Shown here piece after piece: positions 53,008 through 62,380 of a stretch of 64,000 nucleotides of DNA (position 1 is its first letter; each line of letters starts with the position of its first letter). The notes below the pieces were generated by a model. That model made no database searches and had not been told where the DNA came from. It saw only the letters and a list, made by a program, of their open reading frames with translations. The translations under genes were made by a program, and so were the position numbers. The DNA is taken from the NCBI RefSeq assembly GCF_021497505.1, contig NZ_CP069349.1, positions 1,243,131-1,307,130 on the forward strand. The letters run 5' to 3'. Source of the stretch: Turicibacter sp. TJ11. GTDB lineage: Bacteria > Bacillota_I > Bacilli_A > MOL361 > Turicibacteraceae.

Positions 53008-53862
53008 TCACATAGCTATATCTTTATATATTTTTTCAATAATTTCATGATCAATATAACTATCAAATTTTCTTGCAAATAGAGCGGTACTTTGTTTTAA
53101 CATCTCGTAATCGTTTATCGTATATACTTTAGGATTAGACTGTCCGTTCCATTGAATTTCCCGAAGTGTCTCATTGATCACCGTATCTTTAAATGAAGAA
53201 TTTAAGATTAACGTTTGAAAAAAATGTTCATCTGCACATAAAGTATATTTGTATCCTCTTATATATTCTGGATGTTTCTTTAAATATTCCATAATATAGG
53301 TCGTACAGTCTCCTGATAGAGTAAACCAATTTGCGCCTTTATAAATTTTAAAACCTTTCAAATTTTTGCGAATTGGAAACTTCTTAAAAAACTTAGAACA
53401 CCAATCATTAAGAATTGCACATGGTCGAGAACGACTATATCTACAATCACTCAACAAATAATATCCTTTGATACGCCATAAATTTTTTTCATCATCAATT
53501 ACTTCCAAAAATTGATGTCCTTTGTATTGAACTAAAAATTCATCAACTGTCTGCTTAGACTTAATAAATAAATCTTGTCCACTGATTAAATGATAGAAAT
53601 CGTATTGCTGTTTATATGCACTTTCTAATAGTAATAACGTGGCCTGTACTTGAGAAAACCCTCCCCAATTAACTGAGATTTGCTTCTCTAACAAATAAAC
53701 ATATTCATAAGTTTTGAAATAATCTCTTAGCTGATGAAATAGATTTTCACTTTTTTTATCAATATGTAAATAAACATGATGTTCTTCATCTGCTATATAT
53801 TCAACCAGTTTGACAAGCTGATCAAAATTTTTATGAGCAACAATTAAAAAAGCTTGTTTCAT
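53008..53862 (-). CDS. GT14-type (core-2/I-branching) glycosyltransferase
   Basis: A protein of about 284 residues; the ATG at 53862 has AGGTGG at better distance than the ATG six bases earlier. It matches the core-2/I-branching enzyme family: AFLIVAHKNFDQLVKLVEYI start, VYLHIDKKS near residue 35, WGGFSQVQATLLLLE, HLISGQDLFIKS, and a late GANWFTLSGDC followed by DEHFFQTL. Bacterial members add N-acetylhexosamine or similar sugars to surface glycans. It is the last gene of the polysaccharide operon. The sugar and linkage are not known. Confidence 0.85.
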   Translation of the reverse strand: MKQAFLIVAHKNFDQLVKLVEYIADEEHHVYLHIDKKSENLFHQLRDYFKTYEYVYLLEKQISVNWGGFSQVQATLLLLESAYKQQYDFYHLISGQDLFIKSKQTVDEFLVQYKGHQFLEVIDDEKNLWRIKGYYLLSDCRYSRSRPCAILNDWCSKFFKKFPIRKNLKGFKIYKGANWFTLSGDCTTYIMEYLKKHPEYIRGYKYTLCADEHFFQTLILNSSFKDTVINETLREIQWNGQSNPKVYTINDYEMLKQSTALFARKFDSYIDHEIIEKIYKDIAM

Positions 53863-53874
53863 AATCATTCCACC

Positions 53875-54345
53875 TTAACTCAAGTATTGTTCTAATCTTT
53901 GATCAATTAAGTCACCTATGTTTCCTTTTTGATTAAATGGTAATGGTTGAAATGTTTTAGATTTTTCGTATAGTGCTAGAAAATCTTCTCCATCTTTATA
54001 CATTAAAATACACCCTAGTTGTTCTAACTTACTAGCTAATTCAATTTGATGATCGTTAACGTGCTCATGATATTTTGTTAATCTTGGAACTGCAATGACC
54101 TTTTTTTGATGTTGGATTCCTTGTAAAATAGATCCTGCTCCTGCATGAGTTACAATTAAATTAGCTTTTTCATAAAGTTCACTCATCTCATCAGCAGGGA
54201 TAAAACTAAATAACTTCATTTTGTCTGTTTCATAATGATTATGCCCTGCCTGAATAACAATCTCCTCTTTATCGGCGATTGGTTCTACTAGACGCATAAT
54301 ACGTGTAAAATTCTGTTTTTGTGTTCCACACAAGACTAAAATCAA
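53875..54345 (-). CDS. PssE/Alg13-like glycosyltransferase subunit
   Basis: A protein of about 156 residues with a TTG start at 54345, which overlaps the stop of the PssD-like gene by four bases and follows GGAGG. It resembles the C-terminal half of family 28 glycosyltransferases: MILVLCGTQ-type start and THAGAGSILQGIQHQKKVIAVPR, the sugar-nucleotide binding segment. It works as a soluble catalytic partner of the membrane subunit encoded upstream, as in PssD/PssE and Alg14/Alg13 pairs that add the second sugar of a lipid-linked unit. Confidence 0.85.
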   Translation of the reverse strand: MILVLCGTQKQNFTRIMRLVEPIADKEEIVIQAGHNHYETDKMKLFSFIPADEMSELYEKANLIVTHAGAGSILQGIQHQKKVIAVPRLTKYHEHVNDHQIELASKLEQLGCILMYKDGEDFLALYEKSKTFQPLPFNQKGNIGDLIDQRLEQYLS

Positions 54346-54818
54346 AATAAACACCCTCCTACAATGGCATTTGGATATACTTCAAGTAATTCCTCCCATT
54401 GTACATAGAAATCTGTCGCAATTTTATACATTAACTTGCCACTAACAGATGGCGTATGAACATTAGCCACTGTTTCAATATAGATAACTTTTCTAAAAAA
54501 TAAACGCGCATACACACACATAGGAATAGTTGAATGAACTCCTGTTGACACCACAACTTTTGGATTATACTTAATAAAATAAATAAAAGAAACCAACCAA
54601 ACATAGAGATATTCAAAAATATAGATCCAACCATCATTTTTCGAACAATACATTAAGTATTCTGTAGGAAAAGAACTTTCTTGTGAAATGGCTGTTTTCT
54701 CGGTAACAATGACCCCATTATATTTTTTTATGAGATGACTTAGTTGCAGTAATTCTGTATAATGACCACCTGCACTAGAGCAAAATAAAACTTTTCCTTT
54801 TTTCACCTTAATCACCAC
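54342..54818 (-). CDS. PssD/Alg14-like glycosyltransferase subunit
   Basis: A 158-residue protein with a GTG start right after the upstream stop codon. It has the Alg14 pattern: KVLFCSSAGGHYTELLQLSHLI near the N-terminus, a membrane-associated segment at about 65-90, VVVSTGVHSTIPMCVYARLF and YIETVANVHTPSVSGKL. It would anchor the PssE-like subunit at the membrane. A GTG 12 bases further in is an alternative start. Confidence 0.85.
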   Translation of the reverse strand: MVIKVKKGKVLFCSSAGGHYTELLQLSHLIKKYNGVIVTEKTAISQESSFPTEYLMYCSKNDGWIYIFEYLYVWLVSFIYFIKYNPKVVVSTGVHSTIPMCVYARLFFRKVIYIETVANVHTPSVSGKLMYKIATDFYVQWEELLEVYPNAIVGGCLF

Positions 54819-54819
54819 A

Positions 54820-55794
54820 TTACTTTTTAAGTTTTACTTTAAGTACATAAATACTATTAGCTAACATTTTATAAATAAAATGATTTGTGTATCGATAATA
54901 TAAATGTTTTTTATCTTTTTTACTTAGTAAATAACGATTTTTCTTCCAATTAGGAAATTGATTGTTTAATAGATTCCATCCCTCTTCGAGAATTAAATGA
55001 CGTGAATCTTTATTTTGGATTTGAGAAGCCCTTAAAAAAGAACTTCCTAAAAAATACTTCAATGTTAAATATTCTAGCTCATCATAATATTTATCATATA
55101 ATTGATGTTTTTTATAATAATCAAAAATCTCTTGAAAAACTGTAATCATATCCCCAACTTTAGAATTTTGCGTATATGTAATGGAATCTTGACGCTGAAC
55201 ATAATAGATCAAGGGTTCATTGACATAGGCAATTTTATTAATAAAGGGAGCTATTCTAATTGAAAAAGAGCTATCCTCGTACCTTAAACCAATGGGAAAT
55301 TTAACATCTAACTTCTCATACCACTGTTTTTTATATAATTTATTCCAAACAGTGGGCATCATATTAACTAATAATTGTTTTTCATTAGCATAAGGACCAT
55401 CCACTGATTTTTTTAAATGATCAGGGTATTCCCAATAAAAATCGCAACAAGTTAAATCAGCTTCTTCTTTTATGGCTGTAGTGTACAGTTTTTCAAACAT
55501 TGTTTCTTCAACATAATCATCACCGTCTACAAATCCAAAATACTCTCCACTCATTTTACCCATTCCAAAGTTTCTGGCATCTGAAAGTCCACCATTTGGC
55601 TTTATATATCCAAACACTTTATTCGGATAATTTTGTATGTAGTTATCAATAATTTTTTGAGACTCATCAGGTGAGGAATCATTAACGACAATAATTTCAA
55701 TATCATCTAATGTTTGATTAACCAACGAATTCAAGCAGCGCTCTAAATATTTTTCAACATTATATACGGGTACAATAACACTAACTTTAGGCAT
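54820..55794 (-). CDS. Family 2 glycosyltransferase (A)
   Basis: A 324-residue GT-A-fold transferase. It begins MPKVSVIVPVYNVEKYLERC, and the metal-binding motif is FVDGDDYVEE near residue 92. The C-terminal third is basic and ends in a short amphipathic stretch, so it probably sits on the inner face of the membrane. It is very similar in its first 100 residues to the gene at 58649, so the two are paralogs. It shares one base with the upstream polymerase-like gene. Donor and acceptor sugars cannot be told from sequence. Confidence 0.9.
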   Translation of the reverse strand: MPKVSVIVPVYNVEKYLERCLNSLVNQTLDDIEIIVVNDSSPDESQKIIDNYIQNYPNKVFGYIKPNGGLSDARNFGMGKMSGEYFGFVDGDDYVEETMFEKLYTTAIKEEADLTCCDFYWEYPDHLKKSVDGPYANEKQLLVNMMPTVWNKLYKKQWYEKLDVKFPIGLRYEDSSFSIRIAPFINKIAYVNEPLIYYVQRQDSITYTQNSKVGDMITVFQEIFDYYKKHQLYDKYYDELEYLTLKYFLGSSFLRASQIQNKDSRHLILEEGWNLLNNQFPNWKKNRYLLSKKDKKHLYYRYTNHFIYKMLANSIYVLKVKLKK

Positions 55795-57377
55795 TAATTC
55801 ACCTCGACCTTCTTTAAATTCTTTCTATTGACGAGGGTATTTAAAAATAATGTAATAGTAATAAATCCTAAATATAAATTGGTAAACATCTCGTCTAATA
55901 CATGACCACTATAATAAGCAGCTCCTAAACCAACTATAGTAGATAATAATAGCATTAAATTGCTAAAATTAACAACGGTTCTAAATCGTCTTAAAGCATT
56001 AACTATTGAAGCTAAAATTAAAATGAGATAAGGAGAGATAAAAAGAACGGCTCCTGTTAATCCCATCGTATAAACTTGACGCCATCCATCTTGTTCTATA
56101 ATAAATCGTCCTTCACTAAGCGTAGCAAATCCCATTCCTAATAACTTTTCTTCATCATTCATTAAGTCCCACTTATAGTCAGAAAATAATTTTTGAAGTT
56201 TTCTAGCATCACTTCGCTTTTCAAACGGTTGATTTACAACAAAGTTCCAAAATTGTGGATCAAATTCAATTGGATAGATTTCATCATAATAAATAGATGG
56301 GAAGGTCATTAACTGAGTATTTTCTCGTAAAATAGCTATTAATACAGCATTTTTCCCTTCTTCATCTAAATTGCTTTGCAAAGCCTCTAACCGTGTAGAC
56401 ATCTCATTTACGGCATCATTTTTTTCTTCTTCAGATTTTAAATTATTAATTAACTGGGTATTAAATGACTGATACTTTACAGCAGGTGTATACGGATAAA
56501 TTCCTATTAATAGACAAGTAAGAATACCTAATGACAATAAAAAGTTTAAATTAAACTTTGTCAATCTAATAACAGAGCATCCAATATAGGTTACTAAAGC
56601 TGCAATTACGATTAATACGGAACCCATTGTTGCCACTCTGGTTCCTACCATCATCATACATAAACAATGAAGAAGAATGAGCAAAAAGATCGGCCATTTT
56701 TTTCTTACTTCATATAAAGCTTTAAATAACAAAGGTAAAAGCATAAATAATAATGCACCTAATACATTAGCTGCGTGGTACAGTCCTTTAGACATCAATA
56801 ACTTAGGATCTTGATACCTCTCATATCCACCTGTAAACCAAGATAAAAAGTTAGCCTGTGTTCTTCCACCATAACTACTGAAAGAAACACTAAATAAATC
56901 GGTGATAAAGATAATACTACAAATAATAAATGAAGTCATAATAACAATCTTATTAAAGGTAGTTGTTGTAAAACGAGCTAGATATACACAATACATTAAT
57001 ACAAAAGGCAAGATGAGCATTAAAATATATTTTAACTCTATTTTTAAATCTCTTCTAAACGTATCTGGTAAATTGATATCAAGCGTTCTCATCGTTTTAA
57101 AATGCAACAGTGAATAAATAACTAAAACAGTTCCAACGATGAGTGTCATTTTAAATGTTTTATCTTTGTTTTTATCAATAAATAAAAAGCCTATGATTGC
57201 AAGTACTGGAAGTCCTAGAAAACGAATAACGGTTGATGGAACAATTAGATTATATTGTTTTAAAAAATCATTTAATAGATAATCTAAATCAACAATGGGT
57301 TGTATAACTAAAAAAATAAAGACTAAAGAGCAATAAGTTTTTGGACTTTTTAAGATCTTAACTATTTTATCTTTCAT
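55794..57377 (-). CDS. Multi-pass membrane protein, polysaccharide polymerase/O-antigen ligase-like
   Basis: A protein of about 527 residues. The ATG at 57377 is chosen because GGAGGG lies just upstream; it overlaps the GT4 stop by 11 bases. About twelve membrane segments are interrupted by one large outer loop (about residues 300-430), the layout of Wzy polymerases and WaaL-type ligases. Segments such as GLYHAANVLGALLFMLLPLL and MMVGTRVATMGSVLIVI fit the O-antigen ligase family. It is the only polymerase candidate in the operon. Confidence 0.75.
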   Translation of the reverse strand: MKDKIVKILKSPKTYCSLVFIFLVIQPIVDLDYLLNDFLKQYNLIVPSTVIRFLGLPVLAIIGFLFIDKNKDKTFKMTLIVGTVLVIYSLLHFKTMRTLDINLPDTFRRDLKIELKYILMLILPFVLMYCVYLARFTTTTFNKIVIMTSFIICSIIFITDLFSVSFSSYGGRTQANFLSWFTGGYERYQDPKLLMSKGLYHAANVLGALLFMLLPLLFKALYEVRKKWPIFLLILLHCLCMMMVGTRVATMGSVLIVIAALVTYIGCSVIRLTKFNLNFLLSLGILTCLLIGIYPYTPAVKYQSFNTQLINNLKSEEEKNDAVNEMSTRLEALQSNLDEEGKNAVLIAILRENTQLMTFPSIYYDEIYPIEFDPQFWNFVVNQPFEKRSDARKLQKLFSDYKWDLMNDEEKLLGMGFATLSEGRFIIEQDGWRQVYTMGLTGAVLFISPYLILILASIVNALRRFRTVVNFSNLMLLLSTIVGLGAAYYSGHVLDEMFTNLYLGFITITLFLNTLVNRKNLKKVEVN

Positions 57378-58554
57378 ATTTTCCCTCCACCAACTCTTTA
57401 ATTTGAGAAATAATTTTATCATTTTGATATTGATATTGTTTTAATGCAACTTTCATTTTATTTAACGCTGTTGGATGACCTATTATGTGCTTCATGGCCT
57501 CATAAAAACTTTCATTCTCATTATCTACGACTAATCCAAAATCAGTTTGATTTAATTGTTCTTCAACCCCCGCTACTTTTGTCGCTATAACTGGTGTTTC
57601 ACAAATTAAAGATTCAAATACAACAGTTGGTAATCCTTCATAGCGAGAAGGTAATAAAAAGCAGTCAGCTAATTTGAAATAAGCAAATGGATTTTCACGA
57701 TAACCAATTAATCGACACGTCTCTTGACATCCTAGCTCGTTAATTTGCTGTCTTAATGAATCTTCATCCTCACCATGACCTATTATAATAATATTATGCA
57801 TAAGTCCCTCTTGAATTAAACGCTTATGTATACTTATAAGACGATCGTATCCTTTTTGTGAAACTAGACGTCCGACACTTATAAATGTTAAATATTGATT
57901 ATTGAATAAATGTAAATCCTCTTCTTGCACATCTTCTTCGTACTTATTTCGTATTAAGTCACTTTGAATAATATTATGAATCACTAATACTTTTTGTTTA
58001 AGATTAAAGACTTCCTCATATGATTGAGCAGCTACTTCAGAAACAGCAACATTAGTGTCAATCGAATTTAAAGTTTTTTTCATGAGTGGCATATGATTTG
58101 AAGAAAAATTTTGTTTCTTATAATCTAAATGCACCCAATTTACTTTTTTAGGGCTAGACCCGTTTGCAACAAAAATTGTGCAGAATCCTTCCTTAAATGC
58201 AATTTCAACATCATAGTGCCCTAGGTTCATTTTTTTACGCTCTTTTTTTATCTTATAGCCAATCAATCCTGTTTTCATTAAACTCACTAAATATAACTTA
58301 TTGATTAAATAAGGAATATTTTTTTGTTTTAGCAGTTGACTTAATGATTGATCAATGACTCTAAAGAATTTTGTTCCCTCTATGACGTTAACGCTATCTG
58401 GAATGTCTTTTAACATTTCCCCATGTTTGTGTAAAACAAGTAAATCAATGTGATAGTCAGTTTGACTAACTAATTGATCTAATAAATTATTTAAAACACG
58501 TGAAACACCGCCTAACGTCATTTCATCTGTCACAAATAAAACTTTTTTTGACAC
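57367..58554 (-). CDS. Family 4 glycosyltransferase
   Basis: A protein of about 395 residues, with GTG at 58554 after GGAAGTG; an ATG 18 bases earlier has no good site. It is a GT-B-fold retaining transferase. The N-terminal domain begins VLFVTDEMTLGGVSRVLNNL. The C-terminal domain has FISVGRLVSQKGYDRLI near residue 230 and the nucleotide-binding LLPSRYEGLPTVVFESL with the EX7E pattern near residue 310. It would add one sugar to the lipid-linked repeat unit. It overlaps the next gene. Confidence 0.9.
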   Translation of the reverse strand: MSKKVLFVTDEMTLGGVSRVLNNLLDQLVSQTDYHIDLLVLHKHGEMLKDIPDSVNVIEGTKFFRVIDQSLSQLLKQKNIPYLINKLYLVSLMKTGLIGYKIKKERKKMNLGHYDVEIAFKEGFCTIFVANGSSPKKVNWVHLDYKKQNFSSNHMPLMKKTLNSIDTNVAVSEVAAQSYEEVFNLKQKVLVIHNIIQSDLIRNKYEEDVQEEDLHLFNNQYLTFISVGRLVSQKGYDRLISIHKRLIQEGLMHNIIIIGHGEDEDSLRQQINELGCQETCRLIGYRENPFAYFKLADCFLLPSRYEGLPTVVFESLICETPVIATKVAGVEEQLNQTDFGLVVDNENESFYEAMKHIIGHPTALNKMKVALKQYQYQNDKIISQIKELVEGKYER

Positions 58555-58648
58555 ATTTTCACTTCCAATCATTCTATCGCTATACGACTTAAATAGTTGA
58601 TGATTAATTTGAGTAAACCATCATTCTTAACCACATTTTATAGATGCC

Positions 58649-59614
58649 CTATTTTCTCATCTTCCCTAGCGATTGTTTAATACTTAAAAGAATGCGTACT
58701 AAATCATACCGTCTTTTACTATATAACCATAAAATAAAACGATCTTTAACGACTAACTTTTTGACGTACGAGTTTCTTAACCAAAACGGGAATTTTTTCT
58801 TCATAAAATTCACTGCTTGATTGATATAAATATCTCCATTTTCAACGTTTAAATGACGAGAGCATCCATAAAGCATCAAGTTTTTAATATATAAAAACTC
58901 TATTTCTACACGATAGTTACTACCGCAGTAATCATCCACTAATTGAAGTGCTCGGTAAATATCCAAACTTTTTTCACAATAAGTATTCATAATAGAGCCT
59001 TCTCGTTGAAAGTAATAATAAAATGCTTGATTAACTTTAACTACTTTTTGCGCTTTTGATAAGACAATTGGAATGCATCCTAAGTCTTCATACCAAATAC
59101 CTAATGGGAATTTTATATCTTCAAATAATGTTTTCTTAAATAGTTTATTACAGGCACTATTATCTATCGTTAATAAAGAGGGTTGCGTTCGAACATTTCC
59201 TTCTATAAAATCTCCGCAGGAAATATATACTTTATGCCCATCTTCATAAACATTTTGAATATCACATACAACTAAATCAGCTGATTCGGAAATCGCCTTA
59301 TGGTACATGATTTCACACATTTTTTCCTCAATCCAATCATCGCTGTCGACAAATAATAAATACTCTCCGTTTGCAAAATTTAATCCGTAATTTCTAGCAT
59401 CGGCTAATCCACCATTTTTCTTTTGAACAGAGATGACTTTTTCAGGATAATCTAACACAAATTGATTAACGATTTGTTGTGATTGATCAGGACTCCCATC
59501 ATTTACACAAATAATTTCGATTTCTTGTAGCGTTTGATTCACTAAGGACTTCAAACAACGAGCTAAATACTTCTCTACATTATAAATGGGTACAATAATA
59601 CTCACTTTCGGCAC
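58649..59614 (-). CDS. Family 2 glycosyltransferase (B)
   Basis: A 321-residue GT-A-fold transferase starting MPKVSIIVPIYNVEKYLARC, with FVDSDDWIEE near residue 90. The N-terminal domain is closely related to gene A at 54820, while the C-terminal part differs, which suggests duplication followed by change of acceptor. The end is basic. It lies between a second GT2 gene and the GT4 gene in the operon. Confidence 0.9.
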   Translation of the reverse strand: MPKVSIIVPIYNVEKYLARCLKSLVNQTLQEIEIICVNDGSPDQSQQIVNQFVLDYPEKVISVQKKNGGLADARNYGLNFANGEYLLFVDSDDWIEEKMCEIMYHKAISESADLVVCDIQNVYEDGHKVYISCGDFIEGNVRTQPSLLTIDNSACNKLFKKTLFEDIKFPLGIWYEDLGCIPIVLSKAQKVVKVNQAFYYYFQREGSIMNTYCEKSLDIYRALQLVDDYCGSNYRVEIEFLYIKNLMLYGCSRHLNVENGDIYINQAVNFMKKKFPFWLRNSYVKKLVVKDRFILWLYSKRRYDLVRILLSIKQSLGKMRK

Positions 59615-59634
59615 AATTAATCACCTTCTTATAT

Positions 59635-60636
59635 TTAATCTTTCTTTAACTGACGAATACGATAATAGAACTTTAATCGCTTAGGACTTTCGTAAATCCA
59701 ATATCGATATTTATCAACTAAGCTTAATTCACGCTTAATTGATTGATAGTATTTATTATTCCTCCAATTCCCAACATTTAATTTTAAGAAATCATAAAAT
59801 TTATCAATGATCTCATAAGCCATTTTTTTATCTGAAATATAAATCACTTTATGAAGTTCATATTGTATTTGTTTAATCATTAGCATCTCTAATTCACAGG
59901 CATACTGTTGTTTTAAGTTCCATTCTTGATAGCTTTTCATGATTTCTTGTAAAGCTAGGATTGTATGTAATATTCGTTCGTCATTAGCACTTGAAACATT
60001 ATTCATTCGATTAGCTAAGTAATAATAAAGTAATTGGGACTCTATTGCTAATGTTTCACACTTTGCTAAAAGTTTAAGCGTGAAAGTTAAATCTTCACTA
60101 CGATAGTCTAATGGAAACATAATATGATTATCTTTTAACACCGATGTCTTAATCAACTTATTCCATGGAGCTGGTGTAATTTTAAATAGTAAATCTTTAT
60201 TTTCTTTAATAGATAGTAAACTATTCGATTCAATGGGTATTTTCATCTCCACTAAATCATTACTATTTTCATAACACTCATAATAATTACAAATAATGAC
60301 ATTAGCTTTCGTTTCAATTGCCTTTTTATATAATGATTTTAAAAAGTCTTCATGAACATAATCATCTGGATCAATAAAAATGACATACTCTCCACATGCC
60401 AAACTTAATCCTAAATTTCTAGTCGCACCAACACCTTCGTTTATCTTATCAATGACACGAATTCTAGTATCTTTAGCTTCATACACTTTCATTTTTTCTA
60501 ACGTTTGATCTTGTGAACCATCATTAATTGCAATAATCTCAAACGCTTCAAATGTTTGATTTAATAAACTTTCAAAGCTTTTATCAATGTAATCTTCAAC
60601 ATTATAAGCAGGAATAATAACACTTATCTTACACAT
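59635..60636 (-). CDS. Family 2 glycosyltransferase (C)
   Basis: A 333-residue GT-A-fold transferase starting MCKISVIIPAYNVEDYIDKS, with FIDPDDYVHE near residue 90. It is more diverged from A and B than they are from each other. The last 40 residues are rich in lysine, arginine and tyrosine, consistent with membrane-surface binding. It begins 24 bases after the flippase gene. Confidence 0.9.
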   Translation of the reverse strand: MCKISVIIPAYNVEDYIDKSFESLLNQTFEAFEIIAINDGSQDQTLEKMKVYEAKDTRIRVIDKINEGVGATRNLGLSLACGEYVIFIDPDDYVHEDFLKSLYKKAIETKANVIICNYYECYENSNDLVEMKIPIESNSLLSIKENKDLLFKITPAPWNKLIKTSVLKDNHIMFPLDYRSEDLTFTLKLLAKCETLAIESQLLYYYLANRMNNVSSANDERILHTILALQEIMKSYQEWNLKQQYACELEMLMIKQIQYELHKVIYISDKKMAYEIIDKFYDFLKLNVGNWRNNKYYQSIKRELSLVDKYRYWIYESPKRLKFYYRIRQLKKD

Positions 60637-60659
60637 TCTTTTACCTACCTTCTTACAGT

Positions 60660-62192
60660 TTAGTGATTAGCCCTTTTACGATTAAGTAAATGAGTAGCTC
60701 GCTTTACAAACAATTTAAATTCATTAAAGAACATATAATAAATGAATGAATAACTAACTAATGCAATAATTCCCAAGCCTGTTGCCCCAATAAACCAAAT
60801 CATAAGATGTTGTATCCCATTTGGAAAAACCAATCTCCATAAATAGACTCCAGCAAAAGTAAATCCAAACATGATGACAGTACGAGTGAATACAAACTGA
60901 TAGTAATTCGATGAAGGTAATCCAAATACTTTAGGATAAACGAGTTGTACGGACATAAAAAAATCTATGATTAAGTGGGTTAAAAAGGTTCCTAATAAAA
61001 TACCAACAATTCCTAACGGTTTGACTAATAACAAAGAAAGACCTAAATTTGTAATCGCCGATAACAAAGCTATTTTTTTAGTCTCTTTAAATAATCCATT
61101 TACATTTCGAACCACTAGTAACGGTTCACGTGAAACTAAATAATAAGTATTCATAGCAAATAAGAAAACCGAAAAGTATGATAAAACATACAGTTCATCT
61201 TTCATCCATAGCCGTACAAAATCGGTTGCTGTAATAAATAAAATACTTGTAACAATTGAACTTAAAAAGAATGCAAAATTAGCATACTGCAAAAAGATTT
61301 CATACTTGTGGTCATCATCACTTGAAAATAAATGACCGAAACTATCCGATGGTGCCTGAATAATACCATATAGAACTTTAATTAAACTAGAACAAATCAT
61401 ATTGTAAGCATTATAAACGTTGGTCATAAAAGGTGAAATAAAATAGGTTAATAAAACCGGATCTGTATTTGATAGTACAACACCAGAAATTTTATGAACA
61501 AATACATGCTTTGTATTTTCAAGTGCACTTAAATCTCGACCTTCATGGTTATTTCTTAAATATGGATACAACTTTAAAGCTTTTTCACGTGAATAGACGT
61601 ATGAAGCAATACTTAGTATCCCATCTAAAATTAAAACAACTTCAAGTGATAACCCCATAATAGCAATAACAATGACTAAAATAGAACGTAATAATGTAAT
61701 GATTTGTATCCCTAAATTAATTTTATAATACTGTTGATCAGCTTGAACAACGATATTTGGTCCCATTAAAAAGTAAGAAATAACAACAGGTACTAGTAAT
61801 AAAAAATAAATACTATAGATTGAAAAGTTAGAGATGTGTCCACTAGTTTGACTAATAAATAATGGTTGAACAGCTCCAACAATAACTCCTAAAACAAGTA
61901 TAATTATTCCTATTTTTCTAAATAGATAAATAGCTCCATTATATAATTCTGTTACCTTTTTCTCATTTCTATGAGCTAATGGTTGATAAAGTATTTGCTG
62001 AAAGGCAACTCCAAAGCCTCCTTCTACTAAGTTTAAAACCGCCATAATTTGTACCATCGTTGAGTATAATCCATTAATAGAATCTCCATAAATATGTGAA
62101 AACAAGCTGAACTTCACAAATCCGATGACAGGTAAAATTAAACTAGGAATTGTAGCTACTAGCATATTTAGTAGCGAATGTTTCATACGCAT
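60660..62192 (-). CDS. Polysaccharide flippase (Wzx/MATE-like, oligosaccharide flippase family)
   Basis: A 510-residue protein with about fourteen membrane segments and no large soluble domain, the layout of Wzx-type flippases that move lipid-linked sugar units across the membrane. Typical segments are SLFSHIYGDSINGLYSTMVQ near the start and a GIVGILLGTFLTHLIIDF stretch in the second half. The ATG at 62192 follows GAGGTGG closely; an ATG six bases later is possible. With the polymerase-like gene it indicates a Wzx/Wzy-type export route. Confidence 0.85.
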   Translation of the reverse strand: MRMKHSLLNMLVATIPSLILPVIGFVKFSLFSHIYGDSINGLYSTMVQIMAVLNLVEGGFGVAFQQILYQPLAHRNEKKVTELYNGAIYLFRKIGIIILVLGVIVGAVQPLFISQTSGHISNFSIYSIYFLLLVPVVISYFLMGPNIVVQADQQYYKINLGIQIITLLRSILVIVIAIMGLSLEVVLILDGILSIASYVYSREKALKLYPYLRNNHEGRDLSALENTKHVFVHKISGVVLSNTDPVLLTYFISPFMTNVYNAYNMICSSLIKVLYGIIQAPSDSFGHLFSSDDDHKYEIFLQYANFAFFLSSIVTSILFITATDFVRLWMKDELYVLSYFSVFLFAMNTYYLVSREPLLVVRNVNGLFKETKKIALLSAITNLGLSLLLVKPLGIVGILLGTFLTHLIIDFFMSVQLVYPKVFGLPSSNYYQFVFTRTVIMFGFTFAGVYLWRLVFPNGIQHLMIWFIGATGLGIIALVSYSFIYYMFFNEFKLFVKRATHLLNRKRANH

Positions 62193-62249
62193 AGAACCAC
62201 CTCTAATTTGATAGTCTTTCCGATTGACTATATTTTATCAAATTTTAAC

Positions 62250-62289
62250 ATTATGAAAAGGTGTGTCATAGAAATACCTATGACACACA
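62250..62289 (-). terminator. Hairpin after the LCP gene
   Basis: GTGTGTCATAG (62261-62271) pairs with CTATGACACAC (62279-62289). On the minus strand a short T run (CCTTTTCAT) follows, so termination may be partial and allow read-through into the operon. Confidence 0.6.
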
Positions 62290-62380
62290 CTTCTCTCTAA
62301 AGACTTTTGACTGTCTTTGTTTTATTATTTAACTCTAAAATAATTTTAATGAGTTTTCCTTAGGTGAGTAAATTTTCGAG